64,000 nt of DNA from Candidatus Nanopelagicales bacterium (GTDB lineage Bacteria > Actinomycetota > Actinomycetes > S36-B12), in contig JAGYJJ010000005.1 of NCBI GenBank assembly GCA_018402235.1, positions 357,007-421,006 on the forward strand, written 5' to 3'. This document shows positions 35,777 through 45,163 of the stretch, one piece after another. A program made the position numbers and the translations under genes. A model generated the notes under the pieces. That model was not told the DNA's origin. It saw only the letters and a list, made by a program, of their open reading frames with translations, and made no database searches. The stretch's first letter is position 1, and every line of letters begins with the position of its first letter.

Positions 35777-37082
35777 GTGATCGACCCCGTCATCTTGCGC
35801 ACCGATCCCGATCGCATTCGCGAGTCCCAGCGCCGCCGCGGCGAAGACGAGTCCGTTGTTGATCGACTCATCGAGGCCGATCAACTCTCCCGCGATGCGC
35901 GTCAGCGTTTCGATGAGTTGCGCAATGAGCAAAAGAATCTTGGCAAGCAGATCGGTCCTCTCCAGGGTCAGTTGAAAAAGGCCAACGACGACGCCAAACC
36001 CGCGCTGCAAAAGCAGGTCGATGAACTCATGTCCGCCGCCAGCGACCTTGCAGCGAAGGTCAAGGAAGCCGAGCAAGCAGCCGATGAGGCCGCCGAGCGC
36101 AATAACGCCCTGTGGCTGGAAGTTTCCAATCTGGTCAACCTCGATTCACCCGTAGGTGGCGAAGCGGACTTCCGCGTTCTGGAAACTGTCGGCACTCCGC
36201 GCGATTTCACGGCGGAGGGTTTTAAGCCCAAGGACCACCTGGAGATCGGTGAAGCACTCAAAGCGATTGACGTTGAGCGCGGCGCGAAGGTCTCCGGGTC
36301 TCGCTTCTTCTATCTCACCGGCCCGGGTGCGGAACTGGAATTCGCGCTGCTCAATCTCGCGATGGAGCACGCGCGCAGGCATGGACTCATTCCGGTGATC
36401 ACCCCCGCACTCGTGTTACCCAGCGCGATGGAAGGCACGGGTTTCCTGGGCCAGGCCGCGGAGAACGTCTACCGGATCGAATCCGACGACATGTATCTCG
36501 GTGGGCACCAGCGAAGTTCCTCTCGCGGCTTTCCACTCCGACGAAATCATCGACGCGGACGAACTTCCGTTGCGTTACGCCGGCTGGTCGAGTTGCTTCC
36601 GACGCGAAGCCGGTTCCTACGGCAAGGACACCCGCGGCATCATCCGCGTGCACCAATTCGACAAGGTCGAGATGTTCGTCTTCTGCGAGGCAGATAAGGC
36701 CGAGGAAGAGCACGCGAACCTCATCGCCTGGGAGAAGGAGTTCGTCGATGCGCTGGAGATCCCCTACCGGGTGATCGACGTGGCAACCGGGGATCTCGGC
36801 TCGAGCGCCGCGCGCAAGTTCGACATTGAGGCCTGGATTCCCACCCAGGGCGCCTACCGCGAAATCACCAGCACCTCGAACACCACCGAGTTCCAAGCGC
36901 GACGCTTGAAGATCCGCATGCGCAAGGACGGCAACACCGCACCCTTGGCAACCCTCAACGGAACGCTGTGCGCAATGCCGCGCATCATCGTCGCGTTGCT
37001 GGAAAACCACCAACAAGCCGACGGCAGCGTGAGCATTCCTGTTGCCCTTCGCCCCTACCTCGGAGGTCGAGTCACCCTGTGA
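35777..37082 (+). CDS. serS: Seryl-tRNA synthetase (one frame break)
   Basis: GTG 35777 opens the coiled-coil tRNA-binding arm (about 25-105, rich in Gln/Lys/Glu heptads) followed by the class II core. Motif 2 [23 protein letters not shown] and motif 3 [19 protein letters not shown] are present. The frame breaks near 36504 in CTCGGTGGGC; removing one G gives [17 protein letters not shown], which is conserved. SerS is normally essential and single-copy, so this is probably a sequencing error. It is followed by a HAD phosphatase with a GTGA overlap. Confidence 0.93.
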
Positions 37083-37906
37083 GCATCGCCAGCATCCCGC
37101 ACATAAACGACGGCCTCCCCATCGACTGGACCCCGCAACTCATCGCGCTGGACATCGACGACACCCTCACCGTGCACCTGGGCAACATGAAGCCGCGCGT
37201 GATCGAGGCGATCGGCGCTGTTCAGGCCAAAGGAATCGACGTTGTCCTGGCAACGGGGCGATCCTTCGACACAACGTCGCCCGTTGCCGATGAAGCTGGC
37301 ATCGATGGTTATGTGGTGTGCAGCAACGGGGCGATCCTCGGTGACGTTGCGCAAAAGAAAATCGTGGAGGCCGTCACTTTCGACGCAACCCCGGTGATCG
37401 AGCAGCTCACCGCACTCATCCCCGACGCCGTGTTCGCAGTTGAAGACATGCACGGCATCTTCTACACCACCCACATGTTCTCCACCGGTCCGCTCGGCCT
37501 GAAGATTCAAGAGGTTCCTCTCGAGCAACTCACCAAGGAGCCAGTGGTCCGTCTGGTGATGCGCAGCAACCGCCACACCGAAGAAGCATTCGGTCAGGCT
37601 GCCGCGCAATTGGGCTATCACCAGGTGGTGTACGGAGTTGCCGACGTTGCGTGGATGGATGTCGGTCCGCACGACGTCAGCAAGGCGTCGATGCTGCACG
37701 AGGTCTGCGCACGCAAGGAGATTCCCGCTGAGCGCGTGGTTGCGATCGGCGATAACTGGAACGACGTTCAAATGCTGAATTGGGCAGGCCTCGGTGTTGC
37801 CATGGGCCACGCGGTTCCGGAGATCCAGGCCAAGGCGAACCTGATCACTCTGGCCGAGCCAGGCGATGGTGTTGCCGCAGTCCTGGAAGCCATCGCCGCA
37901 AGCTGA
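37079..37906 (+). CDS. HAD-superfamily phosphatase, Cof-type
   Basis: GTG 37079 overlaps the serS stop. Of about 275 residues, motif I is ALDIDDTLT (nucleophile Asp), motif II VLATGRS, then the Lys of motif III in the DVSKASML segment and motif [14 protein letters not shown]. The cap between motifs II and III is the C2 type of Cof/YbiV phosphatases that act on sugar phosphates or flavin precursors. Cotranscription with serS is common in actinobacteria. Confidence 0.9.
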   Translation: MSIASIPHINDGLPIDWTPQLIALDIDDTLTVHLGNMKPRVIEAIGAVQAKGIDVVLATGRSFDTTSPVADEAGIDGYVVCSNGAILGDVAQKKIVEAVTFDATPVIEQLTALIPDAVFAVEDMHGIFYTTHMFSTGPLGLKIQEVPLEQLTKEPVVRLVMRSNRHTEEAFGQAAAQLGYHQVVYGVADVAWMDVGPHDVSKASMLHEVCARKEIPAERVVAIGDNWNDVQMLNWAGLGVAMGHAVPEIQAKANLITLAEPGDGVAAVLEAIAAS

Positions 37907-37934
37907 CCGTGAAGATTGGGGCTTCCCTGACGGG

Positions 37935-37952
37935 GTATACCTGACGTATACT
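37935..37952 (+). promoter_or_regulatory. MazEF promoter/operator, apparently leaderless
   Basis: GTATAC occurs twice (37935-37940 and 37946-37951) separated by CTGAC, forming a small operator. The second overlaps a -10 box TATACT (37947-37952), seven bases before the GTG of the antitoxin. Transcription would thus begin at or beside the start codon, and antitoxin binding would block it. Confidence 0.65.
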
Positions 37953-37958
37953 TGGAGA

Positions 37959-38252
37959 GTGAGCGCGCCAACCCATACCACCATCAAAGTCACGGCCAAG
38001 GTCCGCGATGACTTGAACGAAGTGGCCGCCGCCGAAGGACGGACCGCCGGAAGCATGATCGAAAAGTTGCTGGCGGACTACCTGTGGCGCTTGGAAGTCG
38101 AGGCCGCCAAAAAGGCTATGCGCGAAGCACCGCAAGAGGTGTGGGACGAATACATGCGCGAGTTCAAAGCATGGGACGCAACCTTCATGGACGGACTAGA
38201 AGACGAACCTTTGGACGAGGATTCGTCGGCACACGGAAGTTCCAGCGCATGA
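37959..38252 (+). CDS. MazE-like ribbon-helix-helix antitoxin
   Basis: The product from GTG 37959 is 97 residues. The N-terminal TTIKVTAKVRDDLNEVAAAEGRTAGSMIEKLL is a ribbon-helix-helix DNA-binding fold; the C-terminal half is acidic (DGLEDEPLDEDSS) and should wrap the toxin. Its stop overlaps the toxin start by ATGA. It represses its own promoter by analogy with MazE/VapB antitoxins. Confidence 0.82.
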   Translation: MSAPTHTTIKVTAKVRDDLNEVAAAEGRTAGSMIEKLLADYLWRLEVEAAKKAMREAPQEVWDEYMREFKAWDATFMDGLEDEPLDEDSSAHGSSSA

Positions 38253-38590
38253 ACCTCGAGGCCGGGACGATTGTGTGGTGTGATCTTGATCCCGTAGTCG
38301 GAAGCGAGCAAGGTGGACGACGACCAGCCCTAGTCATATCTTCCGTTGACTACTCAGAAGCCGTGACACACATGACTCTCGTGGTGCCCGTCACGACTCG
38401 CCAACGCCCGTGGCCCAACCACGTCGCTTTGAGCGGCCCCACAGGTCTTAGAAGCCAGTCCTATGCGATTACCGAACAGCCGCGCGCGATTAGCATCATG
38501 AGAGTACGAAAAGTTGCCGGTCGAGTCGACGGGGACAGTTTGGCTCGCGTTTGCAGGTGGGTTCACCTGTGGCAGTACCAAGCAGCCTGA
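38249..38590 (+). CDS. MazF/PemK-family endoribonuclease toxin
   Basis: From ATG 38249 the 113-residue protein reads GTIVWCDLDPVVGSEQGGRRPALVIS, VVPVTTRQRPWPNHVAL and SYAITEQPRAISIMRV. The G-x-I-x-x-x-DxxPxxGxEQxGxRPalVis opening and the PxT..R and Q-x-R-x-I-s segments are the MazF signature with its catalytic Arg and Thr. It should cut mRNA at a short sequence. It is intact and paired with the antitoxin at 37959. Confidence 0.93.
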   Translation: MNLEAGTIVWCDLDPVVGSEQGGRRPALVISSVDYSEAVTHMTLVVPVTTRQRPWPNHVALSGPTGLRSQSYAITEQPRAISIMRVRKVAGRVDGDSLARVCRWVHLWQYQAA

Positions 38591-39449
38591 TCAGTCGAAG
38601 CCGCGCTGCATCGCTTCGGCGATAGCTTCGCGCCAATCTCGCATCTTTGGCAGACCCACATCAGCCCAGCGCTGGTGCCCCAGCACCGAGTACGCCGGCC
38701 GTGGCGCGGGGCGCACGAACTGCTCGCTGGTCACCGCGATCACCCGCGCAGGATCAGCGCCCATGAGTCGGAAGATCTCTTGGGTGAACCCGTGCCAGGA
38801 CACGCTTCCGGAGTTGGTGCCGTGGAATATGCCGGCGGGTGGGCGTGCATCGAGCAGCGCGACGATTTGCGTTGCCAGGTCCGCCGCGTAGGTCGGTTGA
38901 CCTACTTGATCGTCCACCACATCGATCGTGTCGCGTTCTTTCTCCAACCGCAGCATCGTCTTGACGAAGTTGTTGCCCTGGTGCCCGTAGCAGCCAGGCG
39001 GTGCGCACGATGTAGTGCGCTTCGGGTAGTTCCTCGACAACTGCCTGCTCGCCCACCAATTTTGTGCGCCCGTATGCCGAGCGCGGATCGGGAGTTGCGC
39101 CTTCAGCGTACGGCGACGTCGCATCGCCGGAGAACACGTAGTCGGTTGAGATCTGCACCAACCAGGCACCGGCGTCGCGGCACGCGCGTGCCAGCACCCG
39201 CGGACCTTCACCATTGACCGCCAACGCACCTGCTTCGTTCTCCTCGGCAGCATCAACCGCAGTCCACGCCGCGCAATTGATCACTACGTCCGGTGAGAAG
39301 GATGCGAACACCTCACCCACGGATGATTCCGAAGTGATGTCCACATCCGGCAGATCCACGCCGAGAACCTCATCATCCGAACGTGCCGAATACAGCGCAA
39401 CCAACTCCGACCCGAGTTGACCGTTCGCTCCAGTGACGAGTACGCGCAC
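38591..39449 (-). CDS. rmlD: dTDP-4-dehydrorhamnose reductase (one frame break)
   Basis: GTG 39449 opens VLVTGANGQLGSELVALYS, VDLPDVDITSESSV, DVVINCAAWTAVDAAE and ISTDYVFSGD...YGRTKLVGE with the catalytic Tyr/Lys. The frame breaks near 38995 at CTGCTACGGG; one base removed gives LYGHQGNNFVKTMLRL, then QVGQPTYAADLA and GIFHGTNSGSVSWHGF. It reduces dTDP-4-keto-rhamnose to dTDP-L-rhamnose. It follows rmlB on the same strand. Confidence 0.9.
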
Positions 39450-39457
39450 GAAAATCC

Positions 39458-40456
39458 TTAGCGAGTCTTGGTGATCTCGGCGCGCTCCTTGAGCGGACGC
39501 CACCAGGCTTCGTTGTCGCGGTACCACTGCACTGTCTCGGCAAGGCCGTCAGCGAACTTGTGCTGCGGCTCATAACCGAGGTCGCGGATGCGGCCGTCGT
39601 TCACCGAGTACCGGCGATCGTGACCCTTGCGGTCCTCCACCGGCTGCACCATCGACCAATCCGCGCCCATCGCGGCAAGCACCTGCTCGGTGAGTTCCTT
39701 GTTGCTCAACTCCAGTCCGCCGCCGATGTTGTAGGACTGACCAGGTGCACCGCGGTCGGCCACGATCGCAATGCCGCGGCAATGGTCATCCACATGCAGC
39801 CAGTCGCGCACGTTCAAGCCGTCGCCGTACAGCGGCACCTTCTTGCCGTCGATCAAGTTCGTGACGAACAGCGGGATGACCTTCTCCGGGAACTGGTACG
39901 GCCCGTAGTTGTTCGAGCAGCGCGTAGACGAAACGTTCAGGCCATACGTGACGTTGTAGGCGCGCACCAGCATCTCCGCAGCCGCCTTCGCTGCTGAGTA
40001 GGGCGAGTTCGGCAACAGCGGCTCATCCTCTGTCCATGAACCGACGTCGATCGATCCGTACACCTCATCGGTGCCAATGTGCACCGTGCGCGGAATCCCA
40101 TGACGCAAACACGCATCCAAAAGCGTTTGCGTTCCCACCACGTTAGTGATGATGAAGTCCTGCGGACCGTGGATCGAACGATCCACATGGGTCTCGGCAG
40201 CGAAATTGATAACCACATCGTGTCCGGGCAGCACCTGATCGAGCAGATCGCCGTCGCAGATGTCGCCTTGCACGAACGAGTAACGCGGATCGGAGGACAC
40301 CGACGCCAGGTTCTCGAGGTTTCCGGCGTAGGTGAGTTTGTCGTAGACCGTTACGCCGGTGCAGTCGTGGCCGAGGGAGTCGTAGGAACCCGCGAGGAGT
40401 TCGCGGACGAAGTGCGAACCGATGAATCCGGCCGCTCCGGTGATGAGGTAGCGCAC
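39458..40456 (-). CDS. rmlB: dTDP-glucose 4,6-dehydratase
   Basis: GTG 40456 opens RYLITGAAGFIGSHFVREL. The 332-residue protein has NFAAETHVDRSI, HIGTDEVYGSI (catalytic Thr-Asp-Glu), SPYSAAKAAAEM (Tyr/Lys), TRCSNNYGPYQFPEKVIP and LNVRDWLHVDDHCRGI, all diagnostic of RmlB. It makes dTDP-4-keto-6-deoxyglucose for rhamnose synthesis. Its start overlaps the pheA stop by one base; rmlA and rmlC are not in the window. Confidence 0.95.
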   Translation of the reverse strand: MRYLITGAAGFIGSHFVRELLAGSYDSLGHDCTGVTVYDKLTYAGNLENLASVSSDPRYSFVQGDICDGDLLDQVLPGHDVVINFAAETHVDRSIHGPQDFIITNVVGTQTLLDACLRHGIPRTVHIGTDEVYGSIDVGSWTEDEPLLPNSPYSAAKAAAEMLVRAYNVTYGLNVSSTRCSNNYGPYQFPEKVIPLFVTNLIDGKKVPLYGDGLNVRDWLHVDDHCRGIAIVADRGAPGQSYNIGGGLELSNKELTEQVLAAMGADWSMVQPVEDRKGHDRRYSVNDGRIRDLGYEPQHKFADGLAETVQWYRDNEAWWRPLKERAEITKTR

Positions 40457-41403
40457 TAGCCGTTCTCCTTCAATCGTTCGAACCACACTCGAGCTTCGGT
40501 GAAGTCCACATCGGTCACACCATCGCGCAGCACCGGAGCGCGACCATCGTGGCGTGGATAGGAGCCGAGGTAGCGCACGTCCAAGCACACCCGGTGCAGA
40601 CCCTTGAGGGCCTCGGAGATCCGCTCGTCGGCAACGTGACCTTCGACGTCCACGCTGAAGTAGTAATCACCGAGCACCTTCTTGGTGGGCCGGGATTCGA
40701 TGCGCGTGAGGTTCACCCCGCGCACCGCGAACTCCGTCAAGATGCCCAAGAGCGCACCGGGCTGGTCCTGGTGGATGAACAAGGAAAGTGTGGTCTTGTC
40801 CGCGCCCGTGGGCGCGGGTATCGGACCTGGCTTGCGCACCACTACGAAGCGCGTGGTGGCATCGGAGGTGTCGGCGATCTCATCAGCCAAAATCTCAAGC
40901 CCGTAAATATCCGCAGCGATGCGCTGGGAAATTGCGGCATCGAAGGGCGCCGGATCCTCCAGCAGCGCAGCAGCGGCAGCGGCGGTGGACATCGCCGGGA
41001 TCACCGCAGCCTCCGGTAAATGCCGACCAAGCCATCCCCGCACCTGCGCCTGCGCATGCGGGTGCGTGGCGATTCGGCGCACGTCAGAAAGCGCAACGCC
41101 CGGTCGCGCGAGCAGCGAGAACTGCACCGGCAGCACAACTTCATCGACGATCACCAAGCGCTGCCCGCTGCCGAGCTCGTCTAACGTTGCGGATACCGAT
41201 CCCTCAACCGAGTTTTCGATCGGGACGAGCGCGTAGTCAACAACGTCGTCGCGCACTGCCTCAAGCGCAGCGGGAACGGATGTGGCCGGCAACAATTCAG
41301 CACCGGAAGAACCCGGCCACTTCAACACCGCGGCCTCGGCGAACGATCCGCGCGGTCCGAGATACGTCACCGCACGGTTGTCGGTTCCAGCGCCGATGCT
41401 CAT
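40456..41403 (-). CDS. pheA: Prephenate dehydratase
   Basis: The 315-residue protein has the catalytic domain (VTYLGPRGSFAEAAV, PIENSVEGSVSATLDEL, ATHPHAQAQVRGWL, and TRFVVV after ATT) and a C-terminal ACT domain (DQPGALLGILTEFAVRGVNLTRIESRP). The Thr in the TRF motif is catalytic and ESRP in the ACT domain binds phenylalanine, so feedback inhibition is expected. It converts prephenate to phenylpyruvate. It overlaps the DUF4446 gene by four bases. Confidence 0.95.
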   Translation of the reverse strand: MSIGAGTDNRAVTYLGPRGSFAEAAVLKWPGSSGAELLPATSVPAALEAVRDDVVDYALVPIENSVEGSVSATLDELGSGQRLVIVDEVVLPVQFSLLARPGVALSDVRRIATHPHAQAQVRGWLGRHLPEAAVIPAMSTAAAAAALLEDPAPFDAAISQRIAADIYGLEILADEIADTSDATTRFVVVRKPGPIPAPTGADKTTLSLFIHQDQPGALLGILTEFAVRGVNLTRIESRPTKKVLGDYYFSVDVEGHVADERISEALKGLHRVCLDVRYLGSYPRHDGRAPVLRDGVTDVDFTEARVWFERLKENG

Positions 41404-41891
41404 GACCCACCACCTTTGGCGATCGTGACCGCTTCCTGCTCTTCGGGCGACAACGGAATATCGGGGCGTCCTTGCGCGATGCCCTTCAAGTACGAGCGCG
41501 TCTCTTGCCGGCCATGGATGGACGTGATGATCAAGCCGTCGCCGGTGTCGTCCAGCAGCGCCGCGGAGAAGGAGTAACGCCCGGCCATGTCGCCGTAGGC
41601 GTCGTAGCGCACCACCGACACATGGCGCAGCGCCAGATTCAAGTCCGCGCGCACCGAGTCCACGCGCTTGCCGAGCTCATGGACGTCCGAACTCAACTCC
41701 AAGAACTCCTCGCGCGTGCGGGCGAGAACGTCCACGTAGGTCTCCCGACCCTCGGCCACCGAGAGCAGGTCGTAGGAGCGCTGCAGCCGAGCGAGCCGGA
41801 ACCACGCCAAGGCAGCTAGGACCACGCCCACCAATCCCACGACCACGCCCACGAGGGCGAGGATCACGGCAGCTTGGGCGTCCAACGTCAC
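41400..41891 (-). CDS. DUF4446 membrane-anchored protein
   Basis: The 163-residue protein has an N-terminal membrane helix (about 8-32), a coiled-coil stretch (about 35-90) and a C-terminal domain reading VVRYDAYGDMAGRYSFSAALLDDTGDGLIITSIHGRQETRSY. RYdAF-d-x-gGrqSFs-AlLD-x-x-G-vltsi-gR is the DUF4446 signature. The function is unknown; it is conserved in Gram-positive bacteria. It is the first gene of the pheA-rmlB-rmlD run. Confidence 0.88.
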   Translation of the reverse strand: MTLDAQAAVILALVGVVVGLVGVVLAALAWFRLARLQRSYDLLSVAEGRETYVDVLARTREEFLELSSDVHELGKRVDSVRADLNLALRHVSVVRYDAYGDMAGRYSFSAALLDDTGDGLIITSIHGRQETRSYLKGIAQGRPDIPLSPEEQEAVTIAKGGGS

Positions 41892-41986
41892 CCCCGCAGG
41901 GTAGTGGTGGGCCCGTGATTGACTTCCCTCGTGCTTCCCCCACAGTCAGACACCGTCGAGCCTGCACGAGACCCGGCAGCTAACCG

Positions 41987-42622
41987 GTGATCGACTTCGC
42001 CGTGCTGGCCACCACAGCCGCACTCATCTTCCCCGCGGAACTGCCCGATAAGACATTTATCGCCACCCTGGTGCTGGCTACCCGTTTCCCCCGGCGCGCG
42101 GTCTGGCTCGGCGTTATCGCGGCCTTCGCGGTCCAGGTCACGATCGCGGTGCTGGCCGGCGGCCTGCTGTCCCTCGCCCCGCAACAGTTGGTCCTAGGAA
42201 TCGTGTTCGTGCTGTTCGTCGTTGGCGCTTTCATCTTGATCCGCCAGGGACTCATGAGTCGCGCCGTTGCTCTCGCGCAGGCCGATGAGGAGATCACCAA
42301 GACCGAGAACGCCGAGCAGATAACCCACATGCCGCTGCGTCCGGGGTTCTTGATGGTGTTCACCACGAGCTTCGCAGTGATCTTCACCGCCGAATGGGGC
42401 GACCTTTCGCAACTGTTCACAGCGGGCCTCGCTGCGCGCACCGGCGATCCGCTCAGCGTGGGCCTTGGTGCGTGGATTGCGCTCGCGACCGTTGCTGCGC
42501 TCGCCACGTTCATCGGTGGTTACGTGCAAGATCGCTTCCCGCTGTACCGAATTCGTCTCGTCTCTGGTGCGATCCTCGCGGCGCTCGCGATCTGGACGGC
42601 GATCGAGTTTTTCAGGCGTTAA
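41987..42622 (+). CDS. TMEM165/GDT1-family (UPF0016) cation transporter
   Basis: The 211-residue protein starts at GTG 41987 and has six to seven helices. The two family motifs are degenerate: ELPDKTF in the first half (usual E-x-GDKT) and EWGDLSQ in the second (usual EWGDrSQ). Members export Mn2+ (MntX/MneA) or exchange Ca2+/H+. The Pro in the first motif is common in actinobacterial proteins of this group. Confidence 0.88.
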   Translation: MIDFAVLATTAALIFPAELPDKTFIATLVLATRFPRRAVWLGVIAAFAVQVTIAVLAGGLLSLAPQQLVLGIVFVLFVVGAFILIRQGLMSRAVALAQADEEITKTENAEQITHMPLRPGFLMVFTTSFAVIFTAEWGDLSQLFTAGLAARTGDPLSVGLGAWIALATVAALATFIGGYVQDRFPLYRIRLVSGAILAALAIWTAIEFFRR

Positions 42623-42649
42623 GCAAAAGCGGCAAACAACGACGACGCC

Positions 42650-43618
42650 TTACCGCAGCGTCACCTGACGGTTCGTCAACCCTGCGCGCGCCCGGCGCTG
42701 CTCATCCGTGAGCGGCGACGAATCAGCCAGCGCCTCGGCCAACCGCTCACCGAATGCAGCGGCCGGGGCTTCCGTTGCCTCGGCGCCCATGCCGAGCGGC
42801 AAGTCCCATACCGGCGCCACAACACCGCACGCGCGGAACATGCCCACGTAGCGCGTGTCCGGGCCGAGATCGTCGGCGCCCGCTGCGTGCAATCGCGCCA
42901 ACGCGTTCAGCAGATCGTTCTCCGGCGTGGGCATGATCCAGCGCAGGTGTTCCTTCGGCGCCCATCTGCGTCCAATAGGCCGCTTCCACGCCGGTCAACT
43001 TGGCAGTCGGGTTCGCGTATTCCTTCGCGCGTTCCAACGACGCCCGAACGTCGCCGCTCATTTCATCGGGTGATCCGTCAATCCAGAAATCGAAGTTCTC
43101 GTGCACGGTGATGTCCGAGTTTCACCGACGGATCGAGCACGTCCTGCAGCAACGGGGTCTCCTCGGTAACCCGACCCATTCCCACCGGCTCCCCGGCTTC
43201 GGCCGCCAGCGCGTTTACAAGTGCGTCGGCGTAATCACGGGATGCATCACCTGATCCTGTGGTGACCTGCAAACCCAGGAGGATCGAACCGTCCGCGCGG
43301 ACCAAAGCCGGCCACGCCATCGGCAGAACGGTCGCCAACGTGACCGCACGATCGGACGCGTATTTCTTGGCCAAGGTCAACGGCGCAGTGGCTGACGGCA
43401 CGAGTTCGCGCAGCGCTACGAGATCGCACTCAGATGCGAAGCCCTCGAAGGGGCGAGCATTGGGCTGCACGCCTCGCGCGCTGTCGCGGCCATGGCACGC
43501 CTTATAGCGACGACCAGATCCGCACGGACACGGTTCGCGCATGCCCACAACCGGCACATCCCCGTCCACCACGACCGCGCCAGCACTTGCCGCCGCCGCG
43601 CTTCGACTTCTTGCCCAT
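42650..43618 (-). CDS. DUF5926 / SEC-C motif protein (about three frame breaks)
   Basis: ATG 43618 gives MGKKSK and then the frame shifts in a GCGGCGGCGG run near 43600. The next frame holds VPVVGMREPCPCGSGRRYKACHGR (SEC-C zinc motif) to LLQDVLDP. The sequence breaks again near 43100 (HENFDFWIDGSPDEMSGDVRASLERAKEYANPT) and near 42940 (PTPENDLLNALARLHAAG) and ends at 42650. Together these pieces make a typical DUF5926 protein of about 320 residues, often misannotated as SecA. The role is unknown; SEC-C zinc knuckles bind proteins or nucleic acids. Confidence 0.8.
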
Positions 43619-43813
43619 GCTTCTCCCAATCGCCGATTCGCACATCCGCCCCGAAACTGCGTGCCGAACCTACCCACACCGTTTCCCCGGGACTTCGGGG
43701 GATCCGCTCTGCTTCCCCCGGAATCCAGACCCGTCTGCCCGAATCCCCCGTATCCGAAGACTCCACCGAGCCGAACCCTGGAACCTGGTCCAATCTCGTG
43801 TCACGATGGGCCG

Positions 43814-43987
43814 GTGCCAGTAACTGTCTATCTGCGCGATTTGGACGACGACGTCTACCAGCGTCTGGAACAACTCGCTAGGAAGGCAGGCCTGTCAGTC
43901 GAGGCTTTGCTGAAGGCCCGCATCGAACAGTTGGCGAATCGTCCCGTTGCTGAACGCCTGGCCCGGGCTCACGATCCGATCGCGTAG
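43814..43987 (+). CDS. Orphan FitA/VapB-like ribbon-helix-helix protein
   Basis: The product from GTG 43814 is 57 residues: VTVYLRDLDDDVYQRLEQLARKAGLSVEALLKARIEQL. This is a short RHH antitoxin pattern (strand, then DxDDDVYxRL, then two helices). No PIN-domain toxin follows; the next gene is on the other strand. It may be a solitary regulator or the remainder of a lost toxin-antitoxin pair. Confidence 0.7.
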   Translation: MPVTVYLRDLDDDVYQRLEQLARKAGLSVEALLKARIEQLANRPVAERLARAHDPIA

Positions 43988-44006
43988 CCGTGCTTTACAA
44001 GCACGA

Positions 44007-44864
44007 TCATGCCGAGTGATTTCGGTCCCAGGAAGCCAACCACCCCAGCACCTTGCCGGGCCGATTGCTGATCACCACATCCACACCCTGATCAACGCAC
44101 ACCTGAAGGTCTTCCTTCTCATCCACCGTCCACACATGCACCTGCCCGCCGGCAGCGTGCACACGAGCTGCGTATCCCGGGTGCGCCTTCAACACCTCGA
44201 TCGACGGCCCGGATGCGAACACCCCTGGCGGCAACGATCCGTCGCGATACGGCCACCAGATGCGGTCCATCAAGAACACGGTCGGCACCGCAGGCGCAAA
44301 CTTTTGCATCCGCAGCACCGCCATCCGCGAGAAACTCATCATCCGCACCGGTGCAACACCATCAGCGCGCGGTCGGTCCAATCCATAACGCGCGAGCACA
44401 TCGGCCAACTCGCGCTCTACATAACCGCCATAGCGCACCGGATGCTTCGTTTCGATAGCGAAGCGAATGTCAGCACGTTTGTCCAAGGTTGCGGCGAGCA
44501 TCGTCTCCAACGTCAGCAACCGCGTGCGCGTTCCATCCCCGGGTTCTTCGAAGTCGTGCCAGGCCCAGTAACTGAAATCGTGCTGACTCAACTCGGACAT
44601 GTGCCGAGCGGACACCGTTCCCCGCCCCTTCGAGGTGCGATTGATCCGGCGATCGTGCACGCACACCAATGTTCCGTCGGCTGTTAATCGAACGTCGCAC
44701 TCAAGTGCATCCGCGCCATCCTCAATGGCTTGCAGATACGCCGCCAGCGTGTGCTCGGGTTCCACCGACGACGAGCCACGGTGCGCCACCACCTCGGGTC
44801 GGTGCGCCGTCACGGCCGAAGCCTTGCATGTCCTGAGTTGAGCCGGCGTCAGATCGACGTGCAA
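44007..44864 (-). CDS. Glycerophosphodiester phosphodiesterase
   Basis: The 285-residue protein reads EVVAHRGSSSVEPEHTLAAYLQAIEDGADALECDVRLTADGTLVCVHD, giving the two active-site His and the metal-binding Glu/Asp pair. AIETKHPVRYG follows, then HVWTVDEKEDLQVCVDQGVDVVISNRP at the end. No signal peptide is visible. It releases glycerol-3-phosphate from deacylated phospholipids. A CCACCAG tandem (44872-44898) lies just upstream. Confidence 0.92.
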   Translation of the reverse strand: MHVDLTPAQLRTCKASAVTAHRPEVVAHRGSSSVEPEHTLAAYLQAIEDGADALECDVRLTADGTLVCVHDRRINRTSKGRGTVSARHMSELSQHDFSYWAWHDFEEPGDGTRTRLLTLETMLAATLDKRADIRFAIETKHPVRYGGYVERELADVLARYGLDRPRADGVAPVRMMSFSRMAVLRMQKFAPAVPTVFLMDRIWWPYRDGSLPPGVFASGPSIEVLKAHPGYAARVHAAGGQVHVWTVDEKEDLQVCVDQGVDVVISNRPGKVLGWLASWDRNHSA

Positions 44865-44952
44865 TCAGCAACCAGCCACCAGCCACCAGCCACCAGCCAT
44901 AGTGTGCCTAGGACCCTTTACTTAATTGATTCTACCCACCTAGGCTATTGTA

Positions 44953-45163
44953 GTGAAACGAAGAGGACCTCATCAAAGTCTTGCGCTCCACGGCAAAGCA
45001 GGCGGGCATTGAGTTCTCGTTCGTCCGGAACGGTGCAAATCACGACATCTACCGATGGGACACAGTCTTGATCGTTATCCCACGGCACAACGAAATCAAT
45101 GAGATGACCGCGCGCGGAATCATCAAGGACGCCGAGGAACACCTGAAAGGAGGCCGACCATGA
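44953..45163 (+). CDS. hicA: HicA-like mRNA interferase toxin (likely one frame break)
   Basis: From TTG 44981 the frame gives a C-terminal HicA domain with SFVRNGANHDIYRW and VIPRHNEINEMTARGIIKDA. The HicA catalytic His is in the G-x-NHDIY motif, and IPRHxEIxxxTARxIlKd is diagnostic. Upstream in the same frame EEDLIKVL is preceded by a stop. GTG 44953 in the next frame gives MKR, and one A removed near 44961 gives MKREDLIKVLRSTAK, the usual HicA N-terminus. The gene overlaps hicB by ATGA. Confidence 0.85.

Noticed and set aside
35777..37082. serS as a true pseudogene
   Set aside because: All class II motifs are intact on both sides of a one-base insertion, and the gene is normally essential, so an error is more likely.
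44872..44898. CCACCAG tandem as a functional repeat
   Set aside because: Short low-complexity run in a gap, no related copies seen.
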